The notes under the pieces are model-generated. The model was not told the DNA's origin. It made no database searches and worked only from the letters and a program-made list of their open reading frames with translations. A stretch of DNA of 28,797 bases from Frankiales bacterium (GTDB taxonomy: Bacteria; Actinomycetota; Actinomycetes; Mycobacteriales; SCTD01): positions 1 through 28,797 of the forward strand of contig JAODNB010000233.1 of NCBI GenBank assembly GCA_025464795.1. Direction: 5' to 3'. The translations under genes were made by a program, and so were the position numbers. This document shows positions 21,522 through 28,797 of the stretch, piece by piece; the stretch's first letter is position 1; every line of letters begins with the position of its first letter.

Positions 21522-22685
21522 TCCGGCGAGACTGGCGTTGGTCGGTGCTTCGGACGTCCCCGACGAGAACGGCCCTGGCCAGATCCCCGGCGGGGGTTGG
21601 GCGCTACCGCTCTGCGTGCGGCTGGCCACCATCAGGACGTGGCAACCGAGCCGGTTGAGCAGCGGCGTCGACTGGCAGATCCGCTCCAAAGCATTGACGA
21701 GGGTCCGGCCGGTCTGCCCCCTCTTGTCCAGCCACGCCGCGGTCGCGGACTGCGGTGGCGGGAACTCGAACGTCGAGGCGTGAATCGTGTCCATCCCCGC
21801 GGCGGCGAACATCCGTGCTGTCTCAGCCTGCTTGTGCCAGGTGTGCGGCATCCAGACGTCCGGAGCGTCCTCCGGCAGGATCGAGCGGTCGATGGGCCAC
21901 GGCCACACCCAGGGCCGGTGCGAGATGAGGCCGGGGTGCCGAAACCCCAGTGCCTTCTCCAGGAAGGCGAGCGGGTCGCTCAGCGGGAACCTCAGCGGCA
22001 TCTCGGATGCGTTGTTGGTGGTCATCACCAGGACGCCGCCGGGGCGAAGCACCCGCGCCACCTCCCACACCGCGAGCTCGGGCCGCATCAGGTGCTCGAT
22101 GACCTCGCTCCACACGACGACGTCGAAGGACGCGTCGGTGAAGGGCAGGTGCTCCGCGTCGGAGCGGACGAAGCTCGCCTGCAGCAGGCCTGGTGCCCCA
22201 GCGGCGTGCCTGCGGGCTGCCGTCTCGATGTGATGGCCGCCGTAGTCGAGCCCGACGTAGCGGAGCGGGAGGTCGGCCAGGCGATCGGCGACGAGGGCCG
22301 CTCCGCACCCGAGGTCGAGGACGTCAGCAGCTCCGGTCACGTGCCTGCGGACCTGCTCGGCGACGAGTTGGTAGCGCATCTGGTGCCGGTGGCCGTGGTA
22401 CTCGCCCCAGAGGTCGAGCTCCTCCTCCAAGGTCGGTACGCACTCGTTGTAGTGGCGCTTGAAGGCCTCGAGCGTGCCGGTGCGCATGAGCTCCCACTCC
22501 TCCTGGGTGCGCGCGAGCCCCCGCTTCCGGTAGCGGGTGTAGCTGAGCGTCCACACCCCTGCCAGGCCGAGACCCGCGGCGGCTCGTGCGGGCCTTGGGG
22601 CGGCGGGCCGGACGGCAGCCGCGAGGAGCGCCGCCGGGGCGATGAGGCGCAGCACACGACCGACGGGGGGCACGTTGGTGAGCAT
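21519..22685 (-). CDS. Class I SAM-dependent methyltransferase with hydrophobic N-terminus
   Basis: 388 residues. Residues about 10-48 are hydrophobic and Ala/Pro-rich (VLRLIAPAALLAAAV, AAAGLGLAGVWTL) and may anchor the protein. The core has ADVLDLGCGAALVADRL (120-136), YVGLDYGGHHIETA, SDAEHLPFTDASFDVVVWSEVIEHL and ARVLRPGGVLVMTTNN, then a long cap region (RPWVWPWPIDRSILPEDAPDVWMPHTWHKQ). It heads the seven-gene minus-strand operon. ATG 22685 lacks a Shine-Dalgarno site, so a short-leader or different start remains possible. The C-terminal Pro/Gly/Ser tail looks disordered. It is probably a glycan or lipid-carrier-linked sugar methyltransferase. Confidence 0.75.
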   Translation of the reverse strand: MLTNVPPVGRVLRLIAPAALLAAAVRPAAPRPARAAAGLGLAGVWTLSYTRYRKRGLARTQEEWELMRTGTLEAFKRHYNECVPTLEEELDLWGEYHGHRHQMRYQLVAEQVRRHVTGAADVLDLGCGAALVADRLADLPLRYVGLDYGGHHIETAARRHAAGAPGLLQASFVRSDAEHLPFTDASFDVVVWSEVIEHLMRPELAVWEVARVLRPGGVLVMTTNNASEMPLRFPLSDPLAFLEKALGFRHPGLISHRPWVWPWPIDRSILPEDAPDVWMPHTWHKQAETARMFAAAGMDTIHASTFEFPPPQSATAAWLDKRGQTGRTLVNALERICQSTPLLNRLGCHVLMVASRTQSGSAQPPPGIWPGPFSSGTSEAPTNASLAG

Positions 22686-22702
22686 AGGAGGACCGCGTCC
22701 TC

Positions 22703-22710
22703 ACTATGCT
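22703..22710. promoter_or_regulatory. Candidate divergent promoter between operons
   Basis: actatgct contains TATGCT on the plus strand (22705-22710) and CATAGT on the minus strand (22703-22708). The plus element would give the GT8-like gene a leader of about 50 bases with GAGGTGG ahead of GTG 22768. The minus element would give a leader of about 11 bases to ATG 22685. No clear -35 was seen. Confidence 0.3.
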
Positions 22711-22767
22711 CGGGGCTGCGCGCCCGGCAGGGTGCCCGCCGGAGCGTGCCGAACGAGGTGGTTGCCT

Positions 22768-23616
22768 GTGTCCCGCGGCGTGCTGACCCTGGCGAGCGGC
22801 CCGGAGCGCTTCCAGCAGTGGGCCGGTTACTTGCAGAAGAGCATCAGTCGGTTCGATCCCGGCTGCCAGCTGGCAGTGGTGACCGACGTGCCGGACAGCC
22901 CCTACCTGCGCGGCTTCGATCACGTCATCGACTTCGACCCCGCCCGCGGGGAGCCCTATCTCCAGAAGCTGTGGCTGCCGGAGTACTCGCCGTTCGACGA
23001 GACGCTCTTCCTCGATGCCGACTGCCTCGTCTACCGCGGGCTCGATCACGTCTGGCAGTCGGCGCTCGCCGGTCCGGACGTCGGCGTGGCAGCCCGGCTC
23101 GTCGACAAGCCTTACTGGTGCTCGGACCTTGCTCTGCTGCCCGAGGAGTACCTCTGCTCGTCCTACGTCGAGCACAACGGGGGTCTGATGTTCTGGAGGC
23201 GGACCGGCCTCGCCAGCGACACCTTCGCCGAGGCCCGGGACGTCTACGCGAACCACTACCGGGAGTTCGGCCTGCACCTGTTCGGTGAGCGACCGAACGA
23301 CGAACCGCCGCTGGCTCTGGTGATGTCGCGTCGGGGGCTGTTGGGGATCCAGGAGAGCCGTCACACGATGCGGTCTCTCGCAGGCCTGGTCGGGCAACCC
23401 CGGTTGCGGATCGGCCGGGGCACGGCGGAGTTCACCGTGTACGAGGGCGAGGTCGTCCGTCCTGCGGTCGTGCACTTCACCGGGCCGAGGGCGCGCGAGC
23501 TGCACGCGATCGAGATCATCGCCCTGCGGCTCAGCCTGCTCGGTGTCCCGGGCCCCCTGGCCGACGGGCTGGCCCCGACCGTGCGAGCTGTCCGCCGTCG
23601 CTTGACTGCCCGATGA
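22768..23616 (+). CDS. GT8-like nucleotide-sugar transferase
   Basis: 282 residues. VSRGVLTLASGPERFQQWAGYLQKSI and VVTDVPDSPY lead to GEPYLQKLWLPEYSPFDETLFLDADCLVYR. The DAD at 83-85 is the metal-binding DXD of a GT-A enzyme. The following SSYVEHNGGLMFWRR with a late histidine (VVHFTGPRARELH) matches the layout of GT8-like or glycogenin-like transferases. The family call is by architecture only. GTG 22768 is preferred because GAGGTGG lies about seven bases upstream; the open frame further upstream is antisense to the methyltransferase start. Its stop overlaps the GT-C gene (ATGA). Confidence 0.7.
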   Translation: MSRGVLTLASGPERFQQWAGYLQKSISRFDPGCQLAVVTDVPDSPYLRGFDHVIDFDPARGEPYLQKLWLPEYSPFDETLFLDADCLVYRGLDHVWQSALAGPDVGVAARLVDKPYWCSDLALLPEEYLCSSYVEHNGGLMFWRRTGLASDTFAEARDVYANHYREFGLHLFGERPNDEPPLALVMSRRGLLGIQESRHTMRSLAGLVGQPRLRIGRGTAEFTVYEGEVVRPAVVHFTGPRARELHAIEIIALRLSLLGVPGPLADGLAPTVRAVRRRLTAR

Positions 23617-24902
23617 CACGCGTCCGGTCCCTGGCCGTACCGGCCGTGCTCGCTGTCTTCGCCTTCATCGTCGGCAGCCATCACCTCGGACGGTCGAGCC
23701 TGTGGTTCGACGAGACGTTCAGCGCCCACCTGTCGCAGCGGTCCTGGCCCGACTTCGCCGGCAACATCAGCGCCTACCAGGGAAACGAGAGCGGGTACTT
23801 CCTGCTCCTGAAGCTGTGGCCCGGGCACACCGGCGGCGAGAGCGGACTGCGCATGCTGTCCGTGCTGTTCACCGTGCTCGCCGTACCCCTGCTCTACGGC
23901 TTGGCACGCGACCTCTTCGACCGCACGGTCGGCCTGCTGGCGGCTCTGATCTACCTGCTGCTGCCGCTGTCCTTGCACGCCACGCAGGAGGCCCGGGGCT
24001 ACGCGCTGCTCGGGCTCGCGGCGATCGCCAGCGTCTGGGCCTTCGTCCGAGCCACGCGGAGCGACGGGCGGTTGGCGTGGGTCCTGTACGCCCTGTCGGT
24101 CGCGGTCCTGGCGTACAGCCACACGTACGGCGTCTTCGTGTTCCTGGCCCAGCTGTCGGCCTTTCGGATGTGGTGGCCGCGGCGCCAGGCCATGCTCGCG
24201 AGCCTGGCAGGAGCGGCGGTGCTGGTCGCGCCCCTGGCCGTCTGGCTCAGCCATCGCCGCGGCCTCGGGCTGGACTTCCTCCCACCCCTGAGCCTGCGAG
24301 TCCTGCGCGCCGCCGCCGTCGACATCGGTGGTCGCGGGTCGGTGTCCGTGCTGCTGCTTGGGCTCACCCTGGCCGGAGTCGTCCTGCTCGTGAGACGAGG
24401 CAGGCCTGAGGCGGTCCTGCTCGTCGCGTGGTTGGTCCTCACGCCGGCGCTGACGATCGCCTACAGCGTGGTCGCCTCCTCGGTGTTCCAGAGCCGCTAC
24501 CTCGCCGGCTGCCTCCCCGCGCTGGCGCTGCTCGCAGCGGTCGCCCTGAGGGCGCTGCCGGTGCCCCGCGGTGTGCTGGTCCCCCTGCTCGTGCTGTTCG
24601 TGCTGGGCCTCGGCTTGAACGTTCGCGGGCAGAACGGACCGCTGGTCCGGGAGGACTGGCGAGCCGCGGTCGGGCAGGTCAACGTTCAGTGGCAGCCGGG
24701 GGATCGGGTGCGGCCACCCGTCGCCTACGAGCAGGACGGGATCCGGGCCTACCTGTCACCACGGGTGCACCCGGCCGCGGTGACAGGAGTGCCTGCTCGT
24801 ACCTGGATCATCGGACGTCAAAGCCCCACGGCGCCGGCCGGCACACACCTGCTGAGCCGTCACCAGTACGAAGGAGTGCTCGTCTCTCTCTTCGGTCCTT
24901 AG
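23613..24902 (+). CDS. GT-C membrane glycosyltransferase (GT39/ArnT-like)
   Basis: 429 residues with about nine or ten hydrophobic helices. Near the N-terminus HLGRSSLWFDETFSAHLSQ carries the DE pair in the first extracytoplasmic loop that is the catalytic signature of GT-C enzymes. ATQEARGYALLGLA and YSHTYGVFVFLAQL follow, as in dolichyl/polyprenyl-phosphate-mannose protein mannosyltransferase-like proteins. The C-terminal 90 residues form a soluble extracytoplasmic part. It would use a polyprenyl-phosphate sugar outside the membrane to decorate an exported glycan or lipid. It begins with an ATGA overlap. Its stop overlaps the stop of the convergent GT2 in TTAG. Confidence 0.8.
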   Translation: MTRVRSLAVPAVLAVFAFIVGSHHLGRSSLWFDETFSAHLSQRSWPDFAGNISAYQGNESGYFLLLKLWPGHTGGESGLRMLSVLFTVLAVPLLYGLARDLFDRTVGLLAALIYLLLPLSLHATQEARGYALLGLAAIASVWAFVRATRSDGRLAWVLYALSVAVLAYSHTYGVFVFLAQLSAFRMWWPRRQAMLASLAGAAVLVAPLAVWLSHRRGLGLDFLPPLSLRVLRAAAVDIGGRGSVSVLLLGLTLAGVVLLVRRGRPEAVLLVAWLVLTPALTIAYSVVASSVFQSRYLAGCLPALALLAAVALRALPVPRGVLVPLLVLFVLGLGLNVRGQNGPLVREDWRAAVGQVNVQWQPGDRVRPPVAYEQDGIRAYLSPRVHPAAVTGVPARTWIIGRQSPTAPAGTHLLSRHQYEGVLVSLFGP

Positions 24903-25726
24903 CCCGGACCCGCGTGCCAGCCGGCGCGCCGGGCGCCCATCGCGACCGCATGGACGTGCGCGACCTGGCGGCGGCGGAGCGCCGGGCCGTCCGCCGCCAA
25001 CGCCTCGATCACCGTCCCCAGCGGTAGCCATCGGTAGTTCCGGACGATGGGGTGCTCGGCGGCCAGCGCGGCCCAGCCTGCCCCGAGCCGGCGGTGCAGG
25101 CGCCAGGTCTGGAGCGCTGTCGTCCGAGGAGGGTGTCCGACGACGACGTCCTCGGCGAACGAGGTCGGGAACCCGCGTGCTGCGGCGCGCAGACCCCATT
25201 CGAGATCGCCGCTGGACAGCAGCTCGGCACGAAAGGGGCCGACGTCCTCGAGGACCCGTCGGGGGACCCAGAGGTTTGCCGTGGCCGCGAACCCCTCGTC
25301 TTCGACGAGCCCGCGCTGGGTCAGGTAGAGCACGACGTCGTACCGCTCCCACACTGACGGGGCGGGGGAGCGCAGGGGCCGCACTGCCCCGCCGACGACG
25401 CTGCCGCGACCTGCGGCGGCTGCGCCGGCCGCGATCCAGTGGGGATCGGGGACGCAGTCGGCGTCGGTGAACGCCACGACGGGCGCCACCGCCGCGGCCA
25501 CGCCGGTGTTGCGGGCCGCGTACGACCCGCGACGGGGTTCCTGCAGCACGGTCGGCCTCAGGGGGTGGTTGCGGGCGATCGTCGCGCTGCCGTCGACCGA
25601 GCCGTTGTCGACCACGATGACCTCGAACGCCGGTGCGTCGACCTGCGCGTGCAGCGCCGTCAGGCAGCGCTCGAGGGCGGCTGCCCCGTTCAGCACGGGT
25701 ATGACCACGCTGACGGCTGGGGACAC
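24899..25726 (-). CDS. GT2-family glycosyltransferase
   Basis: 275 residues. AVSVVIPVLNGAAALERCL, VVDNGSVDGS (about 38-47), EPRRGSYAARNTGVA and FTDADCVPDPHW (DAD at 88-90) make the GT-A donor site. ATANLWVPRRVLEDVG and SSGDLEWGLRAAARG (D at 174) make the acceptor side. The C-terminal third is Arg-rich with no clear helix. GTG 25726 lies six bases after TACGCT, and the adjacent in-frame GTG 25729 is the alternative. The frame is open far upstream only as antisense to the next gene. A single minus-strand gene, divergent from another GT2 with which it shares the EPRRG..AARN segment. Confidence 0.8.
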   Translation of the reverse strand: MSPAVSVVIPVLNGAAALERCLTALHAQVDAPAFEVIVVDNGSVDGSATIARNHPLRPTVLQEPRRGSYAARNTGVAAAVAPVVAFTDADCVPDPHWIAAGAAAAGRGSVVGGAVRPLRSPAPSVWERYDVVLYLTQRGLVEDEGFAATANLWVPRRVLEDVGPFRAELLSSGDLEWGLRAAARGFPTSFAEDVVVGHPPRTTALQTWRLHRRLGAGWAALAAEHPIVRNYRWLPLGTVIEALAADGPALRRRQVAHVHAVAMGARRAGWHAGPG

Positions 25727-25732
25727 CACGCG

Positions 25733-25738
25733 AGCGTA
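25733..25738 (-). promoter_or_regulatory. -10 element TACGCT, leaderless-type
   Basis: The minus-strand reading gives TACGCT followed by six bases and GTG 25726, matching the hexamer and spacing at 2368-2373. It shares a 36-base intergenic region with the divergent plus-strand element at 25750. Confidence 0.4.
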
Positions 25739-25749
25739 GACAGACCGCC

Positions 25750-25755
25750 TAGGGT
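25750..25755 (+). promoter_or_regulatory. -10 element TAGGGT, leaderless-type
   Basis: TAGGGT is followed by exactly seven bases and GTG at 25763. It is identical in hexamer and spacing to the element before the first gene of the locus (1616). It fixes the GT2 start at 25763 rather than the upstream open frame. Confidence 0.55.
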
Positions 25756-25762
25756 TGCCGAC

Positions 25763-26680
25763 GTGCGCCCCGCTCCCCCGGTGGTGAGCGTCCTGCTCCC
25801 CACGTACCACCGCCCCCATCACCTCCCGCGGACCTTGGCCGCTCTCGCCACCCAGGCCCTCGACGTCGACTGGGAGCTGGTGGTCGTCGACAACGACCCG
25901 GCAGGCTCGGCGCGTCATCAGGTGGAGTCGGCGGGCACCGACTTCGCCGTGCCGGTCCGCTACGTGCTGGAGCCGAGGCGCGGTGCGGCGGCGGCGCGCA
26001 ACCGGGGGCTGGAGGAGGTCCGGGGCGAGGTCGTTGCGATGATCGACGACGACGTGGTGCCGGCCGCGGACTGGTTGCGGACCCTGGTCGCGCCGCTGCT
26101 CGCGGGGGAGGCAGAGGGCAGCGGCGGCCGGGTGCTGCTCGATCCGTCGGTGGTGCGTCCGCGGTGGTTCGACGAGAACCTGCTGGGAGGCCTCGTCAGC
26201 CACTTCGACCCAATCGGACCTGGCCGTCCCCTGAGGGACGGCGAGCTCGTCCTGACAGCCAATGCCGCGTTCCGCACAGCTGCGCTGCGAGCCACAGGTG
26301 GCTTCGACCCCAGGCTCGGACCGAGCGGAGACAGGCACATGGTGAACGACGACCTGCAGGTCGTTCGGGACCTGCAGCGGCGGGGCTCGCGGCTGGTGCT
26401 CGTCCCCGCGGCGGTGGTCGTCCATGAGCTGCCCGACCAGCGGATCTCGGTGCGCTGGCTGCTGAGGCGCGCCTGGTGGCAGGGACGTTCCGACTGGGTC
26501 CTCGATCGGCCGGACTACGAGCAGCGCCGCTTCAACGGCGCGCGGATCGCGGTCACGCACGGTCTCATGACTCTGCTTGCCCAGCTTCGCGAGGGGCGGT
26601 TCGACTCCGCCCACGTCGTGCGCATCGCCTGTGACCTGGCGAAGACAGCGGGCCGGTTGGCGGAGGCGCGGTCGTGGTAG
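25763..26680 (+). CDS. GT2-family glycosyltransferase
   Basis: 305 residues. VVSVLLPTYHRPHHLPRTLAAL opens the GT-A domain. VVVDNDPAGSA replaces the usual DDGSxD loop, which is somewhat unusual. EPRRGAAAARNRGLEE and AMIDDDVVPAADW (DDD at 95-97) form the donor and metal site. LTANAAFRTAALRATGGFD and MVNDDLQVVRDLQRRG form the acceptor side, with NDD in place of ED. The C-terminal helices (RWLLRRAWWQGRSDW, ARIAVTHGLMTLLAQL) could lie on the membrane. It ends 28 bases before the chain-length gene, so co-transcription with the polymerase genes is likely. The donor is unknown. Confidence 0.8.
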   Translation: MRPAPPVVSVLLPTYHRPHHLPRTLAALATQALDVDWELVVVDNDPAGSARHQVESAGTDFAVPVRYVLEPRRGAAAARNRGLEEVRGEVVAMIDDDVVPAADWLRTLVAPLLAGEAEGSGGRVLLDPSVVRPRWFDENLLGGLVSHFDPIGPGRPLRDGELVLTANAAFRTAALRATGGFDPRLGPSGDRHMVNDDLQVVRDLQRRGSRLVLVPAAVVVHELPDQRISVRWLLRRAWWQGRSDWVLDRPDYEQRRFNGARIAVTHGLMTLLAQLREGRFDSAHVVRIACDLAKTAGRLAEARSW

Positions 26681-26708
26681 CTCCACGGTCGCATGATGGA
26701 GTGGTGGG

Positions 26709-27302
26709 ATGACTGCCCCCCGTCGCCGAGCGTCCGCCCTCGCCCTGCTGCTGGCCGCGGTCGCCGCCACTCTGGTCGCGGGTCTGACTGGGGTCGCCGT
26801 CCACGCCAATGCAGGGGACCTGACGAGCACGGCTCTGGTGAGCATCGACGAGCCTCAGGCCATCGCCAGCTCCACAGATGGCGGCGTCATCGAGAAGCTC
26901 AGCCGGGTGCGCCTGAAGTACATCAGCCTCGTCTCCACCGACCGCATCGCGGTTCCCGTGGCCACCAGCCTGCACCTGCCCGTCGACCGGGTCCGGGAGC
27001 ATCTCAGCGGCGCGGCCCTGCCCACCGACCTGCTGCTGCGACTCAGCTGCACCGGGACCGTCGCGAACAAGGCCCGGGCCTGCGCGAATGCGCTCGCGAC
27101 CGCAGTCGTCGCTTATGCAGATCAGGAGCAGAGCCGCTTCCAGATCCCGGCCGCTCAGCGGGTGATCCTCGCGAAGGTGCAACCGGCCGGAGAGGCGACG
27201 CGCGCCTCCAGTGGACCCGCGAAGACGCTGGGGGCCGCGGTACTGGCCGGAGGGCTCGCCGCCGCCCTCGTCCTGGCCGTCATGGCCCGACTGCGCCCCT
27301 AG
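26709..27302 (+). CDS. Wzz-like chain-length determinant (polysaccharide co-polymerase)
   Basis: 197 residues. A basic N-terminus (MTAPRRRASA) leads into a membrane helix at about 10-31. An extracytoplasmic domain of about 135 residues follows (STALVSIDEPQAI, LKYISLVSTDRIAVPVATSLHLPVDRVREHLSGAALP, LLLRLSCTGTVANKARACANALATAVVAYADQEQ). A second helix lies at about 172-193, then MARLRP. Two helices flanking an alpha/beta domain with long helices is the co-polymerase layout, as in the Wzz/CapA part of capsular systems. There is no attached tyrosine kinase. The assignment is by topology and the 'helix with NALATAVVAYA' pattern. A GGAG lies seven bases before the ATG. It is two bases upstream of the polymerase-like gene, and the pair fits a Wzy-dependent step. 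Confidence 0.65.
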   Translation: MTAPRRRASALALLLAAVAATLVAGLTGVAVHANAGDLTSTALVSIDEPQAIASSTDGGVIEKLSRVRLKYISLVSTDRIAVPVATSLHLPVDRVREHLSGAALPTDLLLRLSCTGTVANKARACANALATAVVAYADQEQSRFQIPAAQRVILAKVQPAGEATRASSGPAKTLGAAVLAGGLAAALVLAVMARLRP

Positions 27303-27304
27303 TC

Positions 27305-28797
27305 GTGCGGGCCGCCTTCGACGCGCTCGTCGTTCTCGGTTGCGTGCTCGGGGGCTGGCGGCTGCCACCGGCGCGGGCCTTGCTCCTGCTGACTGGGGTC
27401 GTGGTCCTGCTTCCAGCCGGCCTGCAGCTCCCCACCGGCTTCACGCCGCTGCCCACAGCCACGCGGCTCACGGCGCTGGCTGTGGGCGCGGGGCTGCTTC
27501 GCCGACGGGAACCCGACCTGTTCGCGGCCACCCCCTTGAACCTCGCCGCCGGGCTCTACGCGGGAGTGACCCTGCTGACCGGTGTGCTGCTCGCGCCGGC
27601 TGAGCTTCCCCTGGGGATCTCGTTGCCCTCGTGGTTGGACCTGCTCGACCCTCTCCTCGTGGGGCTCGTGGCCCTCGCGGCAGCCCGGGCAGCCGGCCCG
27701 AGGGCGGCGTTGCGGGCCCTGGGGATCGTCGGGCTGGTCGCCGTCGTCGCGGGCCTGTTCGAGCACGTCACGGGGGCGGCGCTCAGCCGGTTGCTGGTAC
27801 GTGCCGACGGGCTCGAGCTCCGGGCGGGTGCCACCCGGATCCGGGTCGGCTCGGACTTCGCGCTGGCGTTCGCGTGGACGGTGGCAGCGCTGATCCCGGC
27901 GGTGGTCGTGCTGCTTCGTCGCCGCGGGCCCGCTCTCGCGTGCGGACTGCTCGGTTGCCTCGGCGCGGCCTACTGGAGCTTCAGCAGGTCGGTGCCGATC
28001 GGCATCGCGGCAGGCCTGCTGGTGCTCCTGCTCGGGATCCGGGACCGCAGGGTGACGCTGGCCGTCCTGCTCGTCGGGGTCGTCTGCTCGACGCTGGTCG
28101 TCAGCTCGCCGAGCCTGCGCGACCGCTTTACCGCGTCGGTCGACCAGGGGGCCCTGGACGTCCGTGCTGAGCGGGCGCCCGTTGTCCTCGACGCCGTCAG
28201 CAAACGACCCGTTGCCGGCCTCGGCCTCGGGGGCGTCGCCCAGCTGCACATCGGCGAGACGGACGACAGCTACCTGCTGGGCTACGCCGAGACGGGGATC
28301 CCCGGGGTGATCGCGCTGCTGGTGCTGGTCGTCACCGGACTTGTCCTGTGCAGCCGCGGTCTGCGTGGTCCACCCTCGGCTGGTCGGCGCACGGCAGCTG
28401 TCGGCCTCGCCGGCGGGATCGTGCTGCTGCTCGGTGCCGCTGTGTTCGACGCCCTGTCGGTCCGTGGGACCTCTGAGCTCCTGGGGCTTCTCGTGGGCTG
28501 CGGCGCAGCGGCCGCCGAGCAGGTGGCCGGACGCCCGCCTCGAGCACGTCCCACGCGCGACCTCGCCGCAGCCCGCGTCCTGTTCGTGGGGCTGGCTGTC
28601 GCGGGAGGGATGGTGGTCGCCACGGTGTGGCCGAGCCACGTCGCCGTGGTTGTCCAGTTCGACACCTTGTCGGCGGCCGACCAGGTACCGAGCTACGACA
28701 AGGTGGACGACGGTCGTCGGCTCATCGCGACAGCCTGCGCCGTCGCCACCGCCGGCCCGCCGACCGGTGTACGCGTCCAGTGCCGGGACAGCAACAC
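27305..28797 (+). CDS. O-antigen polymerase/ligase-like membrane protein (cut by window edge)
   Basis: Reading from GTG 27305 gives 497 codons, open to the end of the window. It contains about ten hydrophobic helices (ALVVLGCVLGGW, ARALLLLTGVVVLL, LLVGLVALAAA, GLLVLLLGI, GVIALLVLVVTGLVL). The large loop before KRPVAGLGLGGVAQLH, followed by YLLGYAETGIPGVIALL, is the signature of Wzy/WaaL (O-antigen ligase superfamily) proteins. After the last helix (about 430) a soluble region begins (VAVVVQFDTLSAADQVPSYDKVDDGRRL) and is cut off. It would polymerise or ligate lipid-linked glycan units outside the membrane. Polymerase and ligase cannot be told apart by sequence. It starts two bases after the Wzz-like stop. 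Confidence 0.75.
   Translation, partial: MRAAFDALVVLGCVLGGWRLPPARALLLLTGVVVLLPAGLQLPTGFTPLPTATRLTALAVGAGLLRRREPDLFAATPLNLAAGLYAGVTLLTGVLLAPAELPLGISLPSWLDLLDPLLVGLVALAAARAAGPRAALRALGIVGLVAVVAGLFEHVTGAALSRLLVRADGLELRAGATRIRVGSDFALAFAWTVAALIPAVVVLLRRRGPALACGLLGCLGAAYWSFSRSVPIGIAAGLLVLLLGIRDRRVTLAVLLVGVVCSTLVVSSPSLRDRFTASVDQGALDVRAERAPVVLDAVSKRPVAGLGLGGVAQLHIGETDDSYLLGYAETGIPGVIALLVLVVTGLVLCSRGLRGPPSAGRRTAAVGLAGGIVLLLGAAVFDALSVRGTSELLGLLVGCGAAAAEQVAGRPPRARPTRDLAAARVLFVGLAVAGGMVVATVWPSHVAVVVQFDTLSAADQVPSYDKVDDGRRLIATACAVATAGPPTGVRVQCRDSN

Noticed and set aside
25730..26845. N-terminal extension of the GT2 gene ending at 24899
   Set aside because: It is antisense to a GT2 and the chain-length gene, and the GT-A domain begins right after the GTG pair at 25726-25729.

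Overview
The window is very GC-rich, with G/C-biased third codon positions, many GTG starts, and gene heads that look leaderless (a TANNNT hexamer 6-7 nt before the start codon). Together with the protein families this points to a high-GC actinomycete (Actinomycetota). Genus cannot be fixed from the sequence alone. No rRNA, tRNA, CRISPR array, insertion sequence or integrase was seen, and no gene-free stretch exceeds 300 bases.

Left edge (1-1533, minus strand): a two-component-type sensor protein cut by the window edge, a small secreted protein with four 17-residue EAGDDNGG repeats, and a cysteine-free HesB/IscA-fold protein. They look like ordinary chromosomal neighbours of the cluster.

From 1629 to the right edge the window is one large cell-surface glycan locus. 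(i) 1629-4933 (plus): a sugar-1-phosphate nucleotidyltransferase, a methyltransferase, an NAD-dependent sugar epimerase/dehydratase and a GT2 glycosyltransferase; the last three are translationally coupled. (ii) 4922-6643 (minus): a single polypeptide joining an integral-membrane acyltransferase-3 domain to a SAM methyltransferase. (iii) 6681-13615 (plus): three GT4 and three GT2 glycosyltransferases, interrupted by an oppositely oriented methyltransferase at 10893-11609. (iv) 13612-16052: a minus-strand methyltransferase, then a plus-strand methyltransferase-like protein and a sulfotransferase whose C-terminus appears frameshifted. (v) 16033-22685 (minus): a tightly overlapped seven-gene operon in the order methyltransferase, Wzm permease, Wzt ATPase with a C-terminal cargo-recognition domain, methyltransferase, sulfotransferase with an extra NTF2/SnoaL-like domain, TylF-type O-methyltransferase, hexapeptide-repeat acetyltransferase. 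(vi) 22768-26680: a GT8-like transferase, a GT-C membrane glycosyltransferase and two GT2 enzymes. (vii) 26709-28797: a Wzz-like chain-length protein and the start of a Wzy/WaaL-type polymerase or ligase that runs off the window.

Inferred joint role: the nucleotidyltransferase and epimerase supply an activated sugar. About ten glycosyltransferases build a complex heteroglycan on a lipid carrier. Up to eight methyltransferase domains, two acyltransferases and two sulfotransferases decorate it. Wzm/Wzt moves it across the membrane, and the GT-C and Wzz/Wzy-like proteins act outside. The product would be a methylated, acylated and probably sulfated surface polysaccharide or glycolipid. The specific structure cannot be read from the sequence.
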